In this document: one piece after another, positions 16,644 to 25,029 of the stretch
Layout: every line of letters starts with the position of its first letter
How positions within the stretch are numbered: the stretch's first letter is position 1
From: Cryptosporangium phraense
Lineage (GTDB): Bacteria; Actinomycetota; Actinomycetes; Mycobacteriales; Cryptosporangiaceae
Length of the DNA stretch: 64,000 nucleotides
Assembly: GCF_006912135.1 (NCBI RefSeq)
Contig: NZ_VIRS01000029.1
Span: 1 to 64,000, forward strand
Direction of reading: 5' to 3'
Program-made: the position numbers and the translations under genes
Notes under the pieces: model-generated
Told to the model about the DNA's origin: nothing
Databases searched by the model: none
Seen by the model: the letters and a program-made list of their open reading frames with translations, nothing else

Positions 16644-17999
16644 ATGGCTCACCGACCGATCCGCAGACCGTTGCTCGCCACCCTGACGCTGGCCGGGCTG
16701 ATCGCGGCCGCTGCCTGCAGCGGCCCGGGCAGCGACGCGGGCACCGCCGACGCCAGCGCCGGGGCCAGCCCGGTGACCAACGCGACCTGCGGCACCGAGC
16801 CGGTCACGATGAAGGGCTACTTCGAGACCGGCTTCCCGGTGCCGAAGGCGCTGACCACCGAGTTCACCAAGCAGTTCCCGAACGTCACCTGGGACATCCG
16901 CGAGGACCAGTTCGCGGTCATCACCCAGAACGCACCCCGGGTGCTGGCCGACGACCCGCCGGACCTCATGCGCCTGCCGCAGGTCTCCGAGCTGACCAAG
17001 GACGGCCTGCTCAAGAACCTCGACGGGTACGCGCAGGGCTTCGGCTGGGACAAGTGGCCGGCCTCGCAGCTCGAGCAGATGCGGGTGGCCGACAGCGGTG
17101 AGCGTGGCGACGGCCCGCTGTACGCGATGGGCATCAACTTCAGCATGACCGGCGTCTTCTACAACAAGAAGCTCGCCGCACAGATCGGGATGACCCAGCC
17201 GCCGGCCACGCTGGCCGAGTTCGACGCGGTGCTGGACAAGGCCAAGAAGGCCGGTCTCGTGCCGATCAACCAGTTCAACGGCGGGGCCACCGGCGGGCTG
17301 GCGTTCCCGCTGCAGAACCTGATGGCCGCCTACGGCGACCCGGCCAAGATCAACGACTGGATCTACCAGAAGTCCGGCGCGACGATCGACACGCCGGCGA
17401 ACCTGCAGGCCGCCCAGCACCTGGAGAAGTGGATCAAGGCGGGCTACTTCGCGCCCGACATCAACTCGCAGGACTACGCGACGATGATGAGCCGCTTCAT
17501 CGGCGGCAAGAACCTGTTCATCTTCGACGGCGACTGGGAGTCGGGGAACCTCGACAAGCAGATGGCCGGCAACGCGGGCTTCTTCCTGATGCCGTCGGCG
17601 ACCGCCGGTGGCAAGCAGGCCGCGATGTCCGCCCCGCTGACGTTCGGCATCGGCAGCAAGTCGAAGCACGCCGACTGCGCCGCGTTCTTCCTGAACTGGG
17701 TCGCCACCAACCAGCAGGCCCGCGACATCGACGTGAAGATCGGCGGCTCGCACCCGATGGGCCCGGCCGACGCGTTCATGCCCGACGTCGCCAAGGACAC
17801 GGTCACCGCGGCCACGCTGGACGCCGGGGCCAAGATCGGCCAGGACAACGGCGCGATGGACTTCATCGCCAACGCGACCGGCGCGATCTACGCCAAGAGC
17901 TGGACGCCCCAGCTGCAGAAGCTCGCCGCCGGCCAGCAGACGCCGAAGGCCCTGCTCGAGTCCGTCCAGAAGGACTACGAGAGCCAGGTCAAGCGCTGA
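16644..17999 (+). CDS. Carbohydrate ABC importer substrate-binding lipoprotein, SBP family 1
   Basis: The 451-residue lipoprotein has a signal ending A-A-A-C with the lipidated C25, then a Gly/Ala/Ser linker. The body is a family 1 extracellular sugar-binding protein (PF01547/PF13416): V-T-W-D-I-R-E-D near 95, G-V-F-Y-N-N-K-K-L near 172, and the late N-L-F-I-F-D-G-D-W-E-S-G around 290. The ATG at 16644 follows GGAGG with good spacing and gives a clean signal peptide; earlier in-frame codons do not. It is the first gene of the LacI-controlled unit with two permeases and an SGNH hydrolase. Confidence 0.93.
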   Translation: MAHRPIRRPLLATLTLAGLIAAAACSGPGSDAGTADASAGASPVTNATCGTEPVTMKGYFETGFPVPKALTTEFTKQFPNVTWDIREDQFAVITQNAPRVLADDPPDLMRLPQVSELTKDGLLKNLDGYAQGFGWDKWPASQLEQMRVADSGERGDGPLYAMGINFSMTGVFYNKKLAAQIGMTQPPATLAEFDAVLDKAKKAGLVPINQFNGGATGGLAFPLQNLMAAYGDPAKINDWIYQKSGATIDTPANLQAAQHLEKWIKAGYFAPDINSQDYATMMSRFIGGKNLFIFDGDWESGNLDKQMAGNAGFFLMPSATAGGKQAAMSAPLTFGIGSKSKHADCAAFFLNWVATNQQARDIDVKIGGSHPMGPADAFMPDVAKDTVTAATLDAGAKIGQDNGAMDFIANATGAIYAKSWTPQLQKLAAGQQTPKALLESVQKDYESQVKR

Positions 18000-18889
18000 T
18001 GGTGGCGCACCGGGCCCGCCGCCCCAGGAGGTCCTGGGGCGGTTGGCTGTTCGCGGCGCCCGCGATTCTCGTCTACGCGGTCTTCGTGCTGCGTCCGCTG
18101 GCGCTGACCGTGCAGTACTCGTTCTACGACTGGAACGGCATCGGCGCGAGCACGTTCGTCGGGGTGGACAACTACCAGCGGCTGTTCACCGACCCGGAGC
18201 TGTTCGCGACGATCGTGCACGCGCTCGAGCTGATCATCTTCTTCAGTTTCATCCCGGTGGTGCTGGGGCTGTTCGTCGCGGCCGCGATTCGTGGCATCGC
18301 GACCAGCCGGCTGGCCACCGTGGCCCGCGTCGTGCTGTTCCTGCCCCAGGTCATCCCGCTGGTCGCGGCCGGCATCATGTGGAGCTGGCTGCTGTCGTCC
18401 ACCGGCCTGGCCAACGCGCTGCTCTCGGCCGTCGGCCTCGACGGCCTGACCCGGGCCTGGCTCGGGGACTTCGACACCGCGCTGCCCGCGGTCGGCGTCA
18501 TCGGGGCCTGGGTGCTGGTCGGTCTGTGCACGCTGTTGCTGCTGGCCGGGATGAGCAAGATCGACCCCGCGCTCTACGAGGCCGCCCGCCTGGACGGCGC
18601 CGGGCCGATCCGGGAGTTCTGGTCGATCACGCTGCCGAGCCTGCGCCAGGAGATCGGCGTGTGCGTCACGGTCACCGTGATCGCGGCCCTGGCCAGCTTC
18701 GACATCATCTTCGTGTCCACCCAGGGCGGTCCCGGCGGCTCCACGTCGGTGCCCGGCCTGGAGATCTACTACCTCGCGTTCTCCGAGCGCGAGGTCGGGA
18801 TGGCCTCCGCCCTCGCCGTCGCCCTGGTGGTGCTCGTGCTCGTCTGTGTCCTGCCCATCCAGCGCCTCACCCGGGACGGTTCGCGGTGA
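17999..18889 (+). CDS. Sugar ABC importer permease, MalF/UgpA-type
   Basis: The 296-residue permease has about six transmembrane helices, the first at 17-40 after an Arg-rich cytoplasmic start. The EAA loop reads Y-E-A-A-R-L-D-G-A-G-P-I-R-E-F-W around 195. The ATG overlaps the binding-protein TGA and its own TGA overlaps the GTG of the partner permease. No ATPase is encoded nearby, so it must use a shared MsiK-type ATPase, as is usual in actinomycetes. Confidence 0.92.
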   Translation: MVAHRARRPRRSWGGWLFAAPAILVYAVFVLRPLALTVQYSFYDWNGIGASTFVGVDNYQRLFTDPELFATIVHALELIIFFSFIPVVLGLFVAAAIRGIATSRLATVARVVLFLPQVIPLVAAGIMWSWLLSSTGLANALLSAVGLDGLTRAWLGDFDTALPAVGVIGAWVLVGLCTLLLLAGMSKIDPALYEAARLDGAGPIREFWSITLPSLRQEIGVCVTVTVIAALASFDIIFVSTQGGPGGSTSVPGLEIYYLAFSEREVGMASALAVALVVLVLVCVLPIQRLTRDGSR

Positions 18890-19710
18890 TCACCACTCGC
18901 CGGGAGACGCTGACCGGGCGGATCCTGCTCGTCCTGCTGATGGCGATCACGATCATCCCGTTCGTCAGCCTGTTCGTGACCGCGCTGCACCCGGCCGGGA
19001 CGTACCCGTCCGGGCTCGCCTGGCCGGACCATCCGCAGTGGGGCAACTTCGTCGACGCGTTCCGGGTCGCGAACATGGGCGCGCTGCTGTGGTCGAGCAT
19101 CCTGATCGTGCTCGGGGTCGTGCCGATCTCGCTCGTGCTGGGGACGATGGCCGGCTTCGCGTTCGGGCACCTGCGGATGCCCGGCCACCGGATCGGCTTC
19201 CTGGCCTTCGTCCTCGGGCTGACGCTGCCGTTCGAGGGCATCGTCACGCCGCTGTACTACCAGGTCCGCGACCTCGGGCTGCTGAACACGCGGTGGGCGA
19301 TCATCCTGCCGCTGATCGGCCTGTTCATGCCGTTCTCGGTGGTGTGGATGCGGGCCCACTTCGTCACGATGCCCGACGAGCTGTCGGAGGCCGCCCGGAT
19401 CGACGGGGCGTCGACCTGGCAGTTGTTCTGGCGGGTGCACGTGCCGCTGGCCATGCCCGCGCTGTCGTCGCTGGCGATCCTGCTGTTCCTGTGGACCTGG
19501 AACCAGTTCCTGCTGGCGATCGTGCTCGTCGACGATCCGGCGAAACGGACGATGGCCGGTGCGCTCGGCGCGTTCCAGGGGCAGTGGGGCACCAACATCC
19601 CGCTGCTCTGCGCCGGGGCGCTGCTGATCCTCGTGCCCACGCTGGCCGTCTTCCTGATCTTCCAGCGCCGGTTCGTCGCCGCGCTGCTCCAGGGCTCGAG
19701 CAAAGGGTGA
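18886..19710 (+). CDS. Sugar ABC importer permease, MalG/UgpE-type
   Basis: The 274-residue permease pairs with the preceding one. Helices include residues 9-30 and 66-90, and the EAA loop is S-E-A-A-R-I-D-G-A-S-T-W-Q-L-F-W near 170. The GTG start overlaps the upstream stop, and the TGA overlaps the GTG of the SGNH hydrolase. It forms the channel with MalF-like protein 17999-18889. Confidence 0.92.
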   Translation: MITTRRETLTGRILLVLLMAITIIPFVSLFVTALHPAGTYPSGLAWPDHPQWGNFVDAFRVANMGALLWSSILIVLGVVPISLVLGTMAGFAFGHLRMPGHRIGFLAFVLGLTLPFEGIVTPLYYQVRDLGLLNTRWAIILPLIGLFMPFSVVWMRAHFVTMPDELSEAARIDGASTWQLFWRVHVPLAMPALSSLAILLFLWTWNQFLLAIVLVDDPAKRTMAGALGAFQGQWGTNIPLLCAGALLILVPTLAVFLIFQRRFVAALLQGSSKG

Positions 19711-20594
19711 TCAACACCCGCGTCTACACCGACGACGAGCGTCGCCACTTCCTGCGGTACACCCGCACCGACCGGTGGCCTCTGCTCGGACGCTTCCCGA
19801 TCGGCGCCGACCGGCACACCGGTCTGCTCGCCGGGATGCTGTCCTGCCCGCCCGGCCTGATCGACGAGCTGAGCGCGTCGCTGGACGACGAGCTGCGGGC
19901 CGCGGCCGCCGAACTGCTCTCCGACGACGCCTACCGGCGGGCCGTCCGGTCGCTGCCGTACCGGCCGGGCGAGCGCGTCGTCGCGGTCGGCGACTCGATC
20001 ACCGCCGACCGGCTGGGCTGGTTCGAGCTGCTCGCGGCGTCGCTCGAGCTCGACGGCGAGCCGCGTCCGACGCTGGTCAACCTCAGCGTCAGCGGCAACA
20101 CGACCGCGGACGTCATCGAGCGCTTCGACCTGCTCGAAGCGGCCGAGCCGAGCCGGGTGCTGCTCATGCTCGGCACCAACGACGCCCGCTCGCACGGCCG
20201 GACCAGCCGCTTCCGGATGGCCACCGCGGCCGAGACCGAGCGGAACCTGCGCGCGCTGGCCGGCCTGATCACCGAGGATCTCGGCGCCGAGGTCACTATG
20301 ATCACCCCGACCGCCGTCGACCAGGTGCGCGTCGACCGGGCCTTCGCGGACGCCCCGGTGCACTGGGACGCGGCCGAGATCGCCGAGCTCGCCGACGTCG
20401 TCCGGGCGGTGGATCCGGCCGCGATCGACCTGCACGCCCGGACGCGGACGGCGCGGCCGGGCAACCTCGAGGACGACGGCGTCCACCCGACGGTGGCCGG
20501 CCAGCGCTTCATCCTGACCTGCGTCCTGGCCCGCCTGGTCGAGCCGGCCGGTTCCTTCGGTAGCGACTCGGGCGCTTTGCCCGTTTTGGGTTAG
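19707..20594 (+). CDS. SGNH/GDSL hydrolase
   Basis: The 295-residue protein has an N-terminal extension of about 90 residues before the SGNH core. Block I is V-G-D-S-I-T (about 92-97, nucleophile Ser), block II the glycine in V-S-G-N-T, block III L-G-T-N-D-A, and block V D-G-V-H-P. It has no signal peptide. SGNH enzymes remove acetyl or acyl groups from sugars and polysaccharides, so an intracellular deacetylase acting on the imported sugar fits its position as last gene of the LacI-controlled importer operon. A small hairpin with a T run overlaps its 3' end. Confidence 0.88.
   Translation: MINTRVYTDDERRHFLRYTRTDRWPLLGRFPIGADRHTGLLAGMLSCPPGLIDELSASLDDELRAAAAELLSDDAYRRAVRSLPYRPGERVVAVGDSITADRLGWFELLAASLELDGEPRPTLVNLSVSGNTTADVIERFDLLEAAEPSRVLLMLGTNDARSHGRTSRFRMATAAETERNLRALAGLITEDLGAEVTMITPTAVDQVRVDRAFADAPVHWDAAEIAELADVVRAVDPAAIDLHARTRTARPGNLEDDGVHPTVAGQRFILTCVLARLVEPAGSFGSDSGALPVLG
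20569..20587 (+). terminator. Short hairpin plus T-run at the end of the sugar-importer operon
   Basis: CGGGC and GCCCG pair around GCTTT and are followed by TTTT. The structure overlaps the last codons of the SGNH hydrolase and resembles a minimal rho-independent terminator. Only five base pairs make the stem, so its strength is uncertain. Confidence 0.4.
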
Positions 20595-20626
20595 CCCGGC
20601 GCAACTCCGGGTCGATCGGAACGGGC

Positions 20627-22048
20627 ATGAGCGCCCGGAGAGTCACCGTCTTCCTCGCCCTGGTGTTCGCCGGGGTGGCCCTGAGCATGGCCACCTACGG
20701 AACCGTGGGCGAGTCCGTCGGCTACCTCGGTCTCTACGCCGCGGTCGCCGCGCTGGCCTGGTGGTCGGCTCTCCGGCGGAGCCGGCCGGACCGCGGCCCG
20801 GGCCTCCTGATCGCGGCCGCGATCTCGCTGTGGATGCTCGGTGACCTGATCGAGACCCTGCAGCTGTACTTCTCCGAGGTTCCGAACGTCGGCCCGTCCG
20901 ACGTCTGCTGGCTCGGCGGGTACCCGCTGCTGGCCGTGGCCCTCGTCCGGATGGCGCACCGGCGGGCGGCGGGCCAGCTGCGCAGCGCGGTGCTCGACGG
21001 GCTCACGCTGACGCTGGCCGGGGCCATGCTCAGCTGGCAGTTCCTGATCGAGCCCCTGTTCGCGTCGGGGTCGGGCCTGGCGGTCTCGGTGGTGCCCGCG
21101 CTCTACCCGGTGGCCGACCTCGTGCTGCTGGCCGGCGTGCTGATCATCGCGCTCTCGCCGGGCGGTCGGACCCTTCCGACCCGGTACCTGCTCGCCGGTG
21201 TCGCCGTGTACCTCGTCGTGGACCTGGGCTTCAACGTCCTGCCCTACGTGATCAGCTACGACTGGGTGGTCCGGCTCGGGCCGCTGGTGCTGGCCGGCAA
21301 CGCGCTACTGGTCGCGGCCGGTCTGCACCCGGCGAGCGCCGAGCTGATCCGGCCCGGCACCCGGCTGCGGACCCTGCACGCGGCCCGGGTGCTCTTTCTG
21401 GGCTGCGCGCTGATGACCGCGCCGACGATCGTCATCCTCCGGGCCCAGGTGGGCAGCACCGCGGTGGTGGCGCTGCTGGCGACCGCGGCCTGCTCGGCGT
21501 TCGTCCTGGTCCGCTTCACCACGGCGGTCCGCGAGCAGGAGCGGGCCCAGGCCCAGCTGGCCTTCCAGGCCCACCACGACGCGTTGACCGGGCTGGCGAA
21601 CCGGTCGGCGCTGACCGAGCGGCTCGGCGAGGCCGACGCCTCCGCTCCGGTCGCGGTGCTCTACCTCGACCTGGACGGCTTCAAGCAGATCAACGACCGG
21701 CTCGGCCACGAGGCCGGCGACGCCGTGCTCTGCGCGGTGGCCGGGCGTCTGTCGGCCGCGGTGCGCCAGACCGACCTGGTGTCCCGGCTGGGCGGCGACG
21801 AGTTCGTGGTGTTCTGCCCGGGGGCCTCGGAGGACGACGCCGTCGACCTGGCCGAGCGGATCCTCGTCGACGTGGCCGCGCCGGTTCCGTACCAGGGCGA
21901 GCTCCTGGGGGTCGGGGCCAGCATCGGCATCGCGTCCCGGGCCCGGGCCGCCGACTGCGGTCCGGCCGGGCTGCTGCGCTCGGCCGACATCGCGATGTAC
22001 GACGCGAAGCGACTGGGTCGCGGCCAGTGGGCGCTGGCCGCCGCCTGA
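20627..22048 (+). CDS. Membrane-anchored GGDEF diguanylate cyclase
   Basis: The 473-residue protein makes cyclic di-GMP from two GTP. About nine hydrophobic helices fill residues 5-300, forming a membrane sensor without a recognised domain name. A short linker (R-E-Q-E-R-A-Q-A-Q-L-A-F-Q-A-H-H-D-A-L-T-G-L) leads into the GGDEF domain (about 315-470). The active-site motif is intact in R-L-G-G-D-E-F-V-V-F. I do not see an EAL domain. It is not coupled to neighbours. Confidence 0.9.
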   Translation: MSARRVTVFLALVFAGVALSMATYGTVGESVGYLGLYAAVAALAWWSALRRSRPDRGPGLLIAAAISLWMLGDLIETLQLYFSEVPNVGPSDVCWLGGYPLLAVALVRMAHRRAAGQLRSAVLDGLTLTLAGAMLSWQFLIEPLFASGSGLAVSVVPALYPVADLVLLAGVLIIALSPGGRTLPTRYLLAGVAVYLVVDLGFNVLPYVISYDWVVRLGPLVLAGNALLVAAGLHPASAELIRPGTRLRTLHAARVLFLGCALMTAPTIVILRAQVGSTAVVALLATAACSAFVLVRFTTAVREQERAQAQLAFQAHHDALTGLANRSALTERLGEADASAPVAVLYLDLDGFKQINDRLGHEAGDAVLCAVAGRLSAAVRQTDLVSRLGGDEFVVFCPGASEDDAVDLAERILVDVAAPVPYQGELLGVGASIGIASRARAADCGPAGLLRSADIAMYDAKRLGRGQWALAAA

Positions 22049-22091
22049 CGGCGTCGACCGAAGTCGTAGGGCGCTGTCGGTCGTCCGGCAG

Positions 22092-22164
22092 AAGCCCGCG
22101 CGAACGGGAGATCCTGGTGCTGCTCGGCCAGGGGCTCGCGCAGCGTGCCGGTCTGCTCTCCTGA
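22092..22164 (+). pseudogene. Remnant of a LuxR-type helix-turn-helix
   Basis: One frame reads S-P-R-E-R-E-I-L-V-L-L-G-Q-G-L-A then diverges and stops at 22162. This is the opening of the LuxR/NarL DNA-binding domain, which normally continues to a recognition helix. No start codon or upstream receiver or sensor domain exists in the short gap after the GGDEF gene. It appears to be the truncated 3' end of a lost regulator. Confidence 0.45.
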
Positions 22165-22185
22165 GCGCGCACGTATATTGCACGC
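22165..22185 (+). promoter_or_regulatory. Probable promoter -10 and leader of the FadR-type regulator
   Basis: TATATT lies about ten bases before the ATG at 22186, so the transcript is probably leaderless or nearly so. The surrounding ACGTAT..TGCA also occurs with different spacing before the divergent dehydrogenase operon near 29443-29458, hinting at a shared binding site for this regulator. Confidence 0.4.
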
Positions 22186-22917
22186 ATGGCTGACGCGTTT
22201 GCGCTTCCCGCTCGTGGCCGCGCGGAGCGTCTGGGTGTGGCCGTGACCAGCGAACTCGTCGAGATGATCGTCACCGGCGAGATCGGCGAGGGCGACCTGC
22301 TGCCGCCGGAGGGCCCGCTCGCCGAGCACTTCGGGGTGAGCCGCACGGTCATCCGCGAGTCGGTCAAGCGGCTCGAGGAGAAGGGCCTGGTCGTCGTCAC
22401 CCAGGGGCGAGGCACCCAGGTGAGCCGGTCCGGGTCCTGGAACATGCTCGACCCGATCATCCTGTCCGCGCTGATCGACAACGACGAGTCGCTGGGCATC
22501 CTCGACGAGCTGACGGTCGTCCGCGGCCACCTGGAGTCGGCGATGGCCGGCGCGGTGGCCGCCCGGCACACGCCGGAGGAGTTCGAGCGCATCCAGCAGG
22601 TGTTCGAGACGATGCGCGGAATGCAGCAGGAGAGCGACGCGTCCCGCCAGGAGGACGTGGTCTTCCACCTGACGATCATGGAGATCTCCCGGAACCGGCT
22701 GGCCGAGAACATCGCCAAGCGGCTGTACCGGCGCGCGCTGGAGAGCAACCGCTACCAGGGCGCCGACTACCAGGGCGCGTTCGAGTCCACGATCGAGGAG
22801 CACGGGCTCGTGGTCGACGCGATCGCCCGCGGCGACGTCGACGGCGCGTCGCGGGCGATGCGTGACCACATCCTCAGCTCCTGGCAGCGGCGCCGCCTGG
22901 CCGGCCCGCCGTCCTAA
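22186..22917 (+). CDS. FadR-subfamily GntR transcriptional regulator
   Basis: The 243-residue regulator has a GntR winged helix at about 15-80 (L-V-E-M-I-V-T-G-E-I-G-E-G-D-L-L-P-P-E, then F-G-V-S-R-T-V-I-R-E-S-V-K-R-L) and an all-helical FCD domain at about 100-230. Metal-binding Asp/His positions are suggested by V-V-F-H-L-T-I and the late E-E-H residues. FCD-type GntR proteins sense sugar acids and other carboxylates. It converges on the aldose dehydrogenase gene, the two stop codons sharing bases 22915-22916, and probably controls the sugar-acid locus at 22914-32901. Confidence 0.88.
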   Translation: MADAFALPARGRAERLGVAVTSELVEMIVTGEIGEGDLLPPEGPLAEHFGVSRTVIRESVKRLEEKGLVVVTQGRGTQVSRSGSWNMLDPIILSALIDNDESLGILDELTVVRGHLESAMAGAVAARHTPEEFERIQQVFETMRGMQQESDASRQEDVVFHLTIMEISRNRLAENIAKRLYRRALESNRYQGADYQGAFESTIEEHGLVVDAIARGDVDGASRAMRDHILSSWQRRRLAGPPS

Positions 22918-23885
22918 CCCGGTACCGCGCCGGGCGGTACCAGCCCGCCCGAGACCAGGTCGCGCCACAGCCCGGCCGGCACGTCGACGTCGAACTGCCG
23001 GACGTCGTCGTCGACCTCGTCCGGAGAGCGCATTCCGACCGCGACCGCGGACACCGCGGGGTGCAGCAGCGGGAAGGCGAGCGCGGCGGCCGGGAGGTCG
23101 ACGCCGTGGTCGGCACAGATCGACGCGATCCGGCCGGTCCGCTCGAGGACGGCGGCGTCGGCCGGACGGTAGTCGAACGTCGCGCCGGCCGCCGGCCGGG
23201 CGGTCGACAGCAGACCGGTCGCGAAGACGCCGACCGCCACCACGGCGACGCCGGCCTTCGCGGCCGGCGCGAGCACGGTCTCCAGCGCGCTGTGGTCGAG
23301 CAGCGAGTACCGGTTGGCCAGCATGATGACGTCGACCAGGCCCTCGCCGATCAGGTCGGCGAGCCCGGCGGTCGAGTTCGTGCCGATGCCGATCGCCGAG
23401 ACCAATCCGGCGTCCCGCAGCCGGGTCAGCGACCCGAGCGCCTCCCGGGCCGCCGAACCCCAGGCCTGGTCGGGGTCGTGCGCGTAGAGGATGTCGACCG
23501 CGTCGAGCCCGAGCCGGTCGAGGCTCTCGGACAGCGAGCGCTCGACGCCCTCGGGCGAGAAGTCCCACTGCCGTCGCAGGGCGCCGGGGACGCGGAAGCC
23601 GTCGTCGTCCCAGTCCTGGGCCGGAATTTGGGGGACGAGCAGCCGCCCGACCTTCGTCGAGACGACGAACTCCTCGCGCGGCCGGTCGCGCAGTGCGGCC
23701 CCGAGCCGGCGTTCGGACAGCCCGAGGCCGTAGTGCGGCGCGGTGTCGAAGTAGCGGAGGCCCTGGTCCCAGGCCCGGTCGATCGTGCGCCGGGCCTGGT
23801 CGTCGCTGATCGCGGTGACGAAGTTGCCCAGCGGCGCGCCGCCGAGCCCGAGCTTCCCCGCCCGGGCCGGGAACCCGGGCGTCAC
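22914..23885 (-). CDS. Aldo/keto reductase, probable aldose 1-dehydrogenase
   Basis: The 323-residue TIM-barrel oxidoreductase has the aldo/keto tetrad D47, Y52 (F-D-T-A-P-H-Y-G) and K78 (S-T-K-V-G), with the His in L-Y-A-H-D-P-D. It resembles the D-threo-aldose 1-dehydrogenase/L-fucose and L-galactose dehydrogenase group, which oxidise a sugar to its lactone with NAD(P)+. The GTG start overlaps the stop of the upstream lactonase-like gene. Being the last gene of a seven-gene minus-strand operon with a mutarotase, lactonase and acid-sugar dehydratase supports the first oxidative step of that pathway. Confidence 0.85.
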   Translation of the reverse strand: MTPGFPARAGKLGLGGAPLGNFVTAISDDQARRTIDRAWDQGLRYFDTAPHYGLGLSERRLGAALRDRPREEFVVSTKVGRLLVPQIPAQDWDDDGFRVPGALRRQWDFSPEGVERSLSESLDRLGLDAVDILYAHDPDQAWGSAAREALGSLTRLRDAGLVSAIGIGTNSTAGLADLIGEGLVDVIMLANRYSLLDHSALETVLAPAAKAGVAVVAVGVFATGLLSTARPAAGATFDYRPADAAVLERTGRIASICADHGVDLPAAALAFPLLHPAVSAVAVGMRSPDEVDDDVRQFDVDVPAGLWRDLVSGGLVPPGAVPG

Positions 23886-24691
23886 AGCCGGTACCACGCG
23901 GACGCGGTGCCGCCGTCGATCGCCGAGCGCTCGTCGTCGCTCAGGTCCTCGATCAGCGCGTCGACCGCGGACCGCCAGGCCACCGACCCGGCGCCGAGGT
24001 TCGCCAGCGGCCAGTCGGACCCGTACATCAGCCGGTGCGGCCCGAACGACTCGAGCGCGACGCCGACCACACGGGCCAGCCGGGCCGCGTCCGGCACTAT
24101 CCCGGCCAGGCCGGAGATCTTCACCGCGACGTTCGGGAGACCGGCCAGCGCGCGGACACCGCGCTCCCACTCGGCCTCGTCGGGCGCTTCGGCGATGCCG
24201 CCCAGGTGGTCGAGCACGAACCTCACCTCGGGGTGGGCCTGCACGACCGTGCGCACCAGGTCCAGCTGCCACGAGCGGACGACCAGGTCGAACGCGAGCC
24301 CGCGGGCGGCCAGCCGGTCGAGCGAGGCGCCGACGTCGGGCCGGCCCAGCCAGTCCGGGTCGGGATCCACGTGCACCAGGTGCCGGATCCCGACCAGCCG
24401 CCCCGGGCCGAGCTCGTCGAGTTGCTCGTCGACCTTCCCGGTCAGGTCGACCCAGCCCACGACCCCGGCGACGACCGGCACGTCGTGGCAAAGCAGGCGT
24501 CCGGTCTCGCCGAGGTCGTTGCCGGCCTGGACGACGACCGCCCGGTCCTGGCCGGTGTCGGCGAGCATCCCGGCCAGCTCGACCGGCCCGAAGTCGGCGT
24601 CGATCGCCGCCATCGTCTCCGGATCGATCCACGGCTGCGGGTCGGTGACGCGGTTCCACAGGTGGACGTGCGCGTCGATCCGGCCGCTCAC
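23882..24691 (-). CDS. Amidohydrolase-2 family, probable sugar 1,5-lactonase
   Basis: The 269-residue protein belongs to PF04909. The metal-binding I-D-A-H-V-H-L-W opens the protein, L-D-H-L-G-G lies near 160, and Y-G-S-D-W-P near 217 provides the catalytic Asp. Close relatives include L-fuconolactonase and L-rhamnonolactonase, which open the lactone made by the aldose dehydrogenase. The GTG at 24691 overlaps the mutarotase stop and places the His-x-His at residues 8-10, as usual; a longer open frame upstream is only the mutarotase region in another frame. Confidence 0.87.
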   Translation of the reverse strand: MSGRIDAHVHLWNRVTDPQPWIDPETMAAIDADFGPVELAGMLADTGQDRAVVVQAGNDLGETGRLLCHDVPVVAGVVGWVDLTGKVDEQLDELGPGRLVGIRHLVHVDPDPDWLGRPDVGASLDRLAARGLAFDLVVRSWQLDLVRTVVQAHPEVRFVLDHLGGIAEAPDEAEWERGVRALAGLPNVAVKISGLAGIVPDAARLARVVGVALESFGPHRLMYGSDWPLANLGAGSVAWRSAVDALIEDLSDDERSAIDGGTASAWYRL

Positions 24692-25029
24692 GCGAGGTGC
24701 CAGATCTCGTCGAGGGGCTGCCACAGCGCGCCCGGGATGCGCTCGTCGAGGATGCGCACCTGGCACGGGTCGGTGTGCGTCCACCACTGGCGGGTGACCG
24801 GGTCCTCGCCGACCCGGGCCAGGTCGGCGTCGTGGTCGTCGCCGACGTACTCGTAGTAGGCGAACAGCGTGTCGCCGGTGACGAAGATCGAGTAGTTCGT
24901 GACGTTGCAGTCGCGCAGCGTCTGCTCGACCTGGGGCCAGACCTCCCGGTGCAGCCGGAGGTACTCCTCCCGGCGCTCGGGCCGGAGCCCGACGACCAGC
25001 GCGTGCCGCTCGGGCCGGTCGGCGCTCAT
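24688..25029 (-). CDS. rhaM: L-rhamnose/L-fucose mutarotase family protein
   Basis: The 113-residue protein is a member of PF05336, which interconverts alpha and beta anomers of 6-deoxy sugars. Family marks are L-R-P-E-R-R-E-E-Y-L-R-L-H near 16, W-P-Q-V, N-Y-S-I-F near 45 and the terminal W-x-P-L-D-E-I-W-H-L. The length matches (about 104-115). ATG 25029 overlaps the dehydratase stop. Its presence points to L-rhamnose, L-fucose or another 6-deoxyhexose as the substrate of this operon. Confidence 0.9.
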   Translation of the reverse strand: MSADRPERHALVVGLRPERREEYLRLHREVWPQVEQTLRDCNVTNYSIFVTGDTLFAYYEYVGDDHDADLARVGEDPVTRQWWTHTDPCQVRILDERIPGALWQPLDEIWHLA

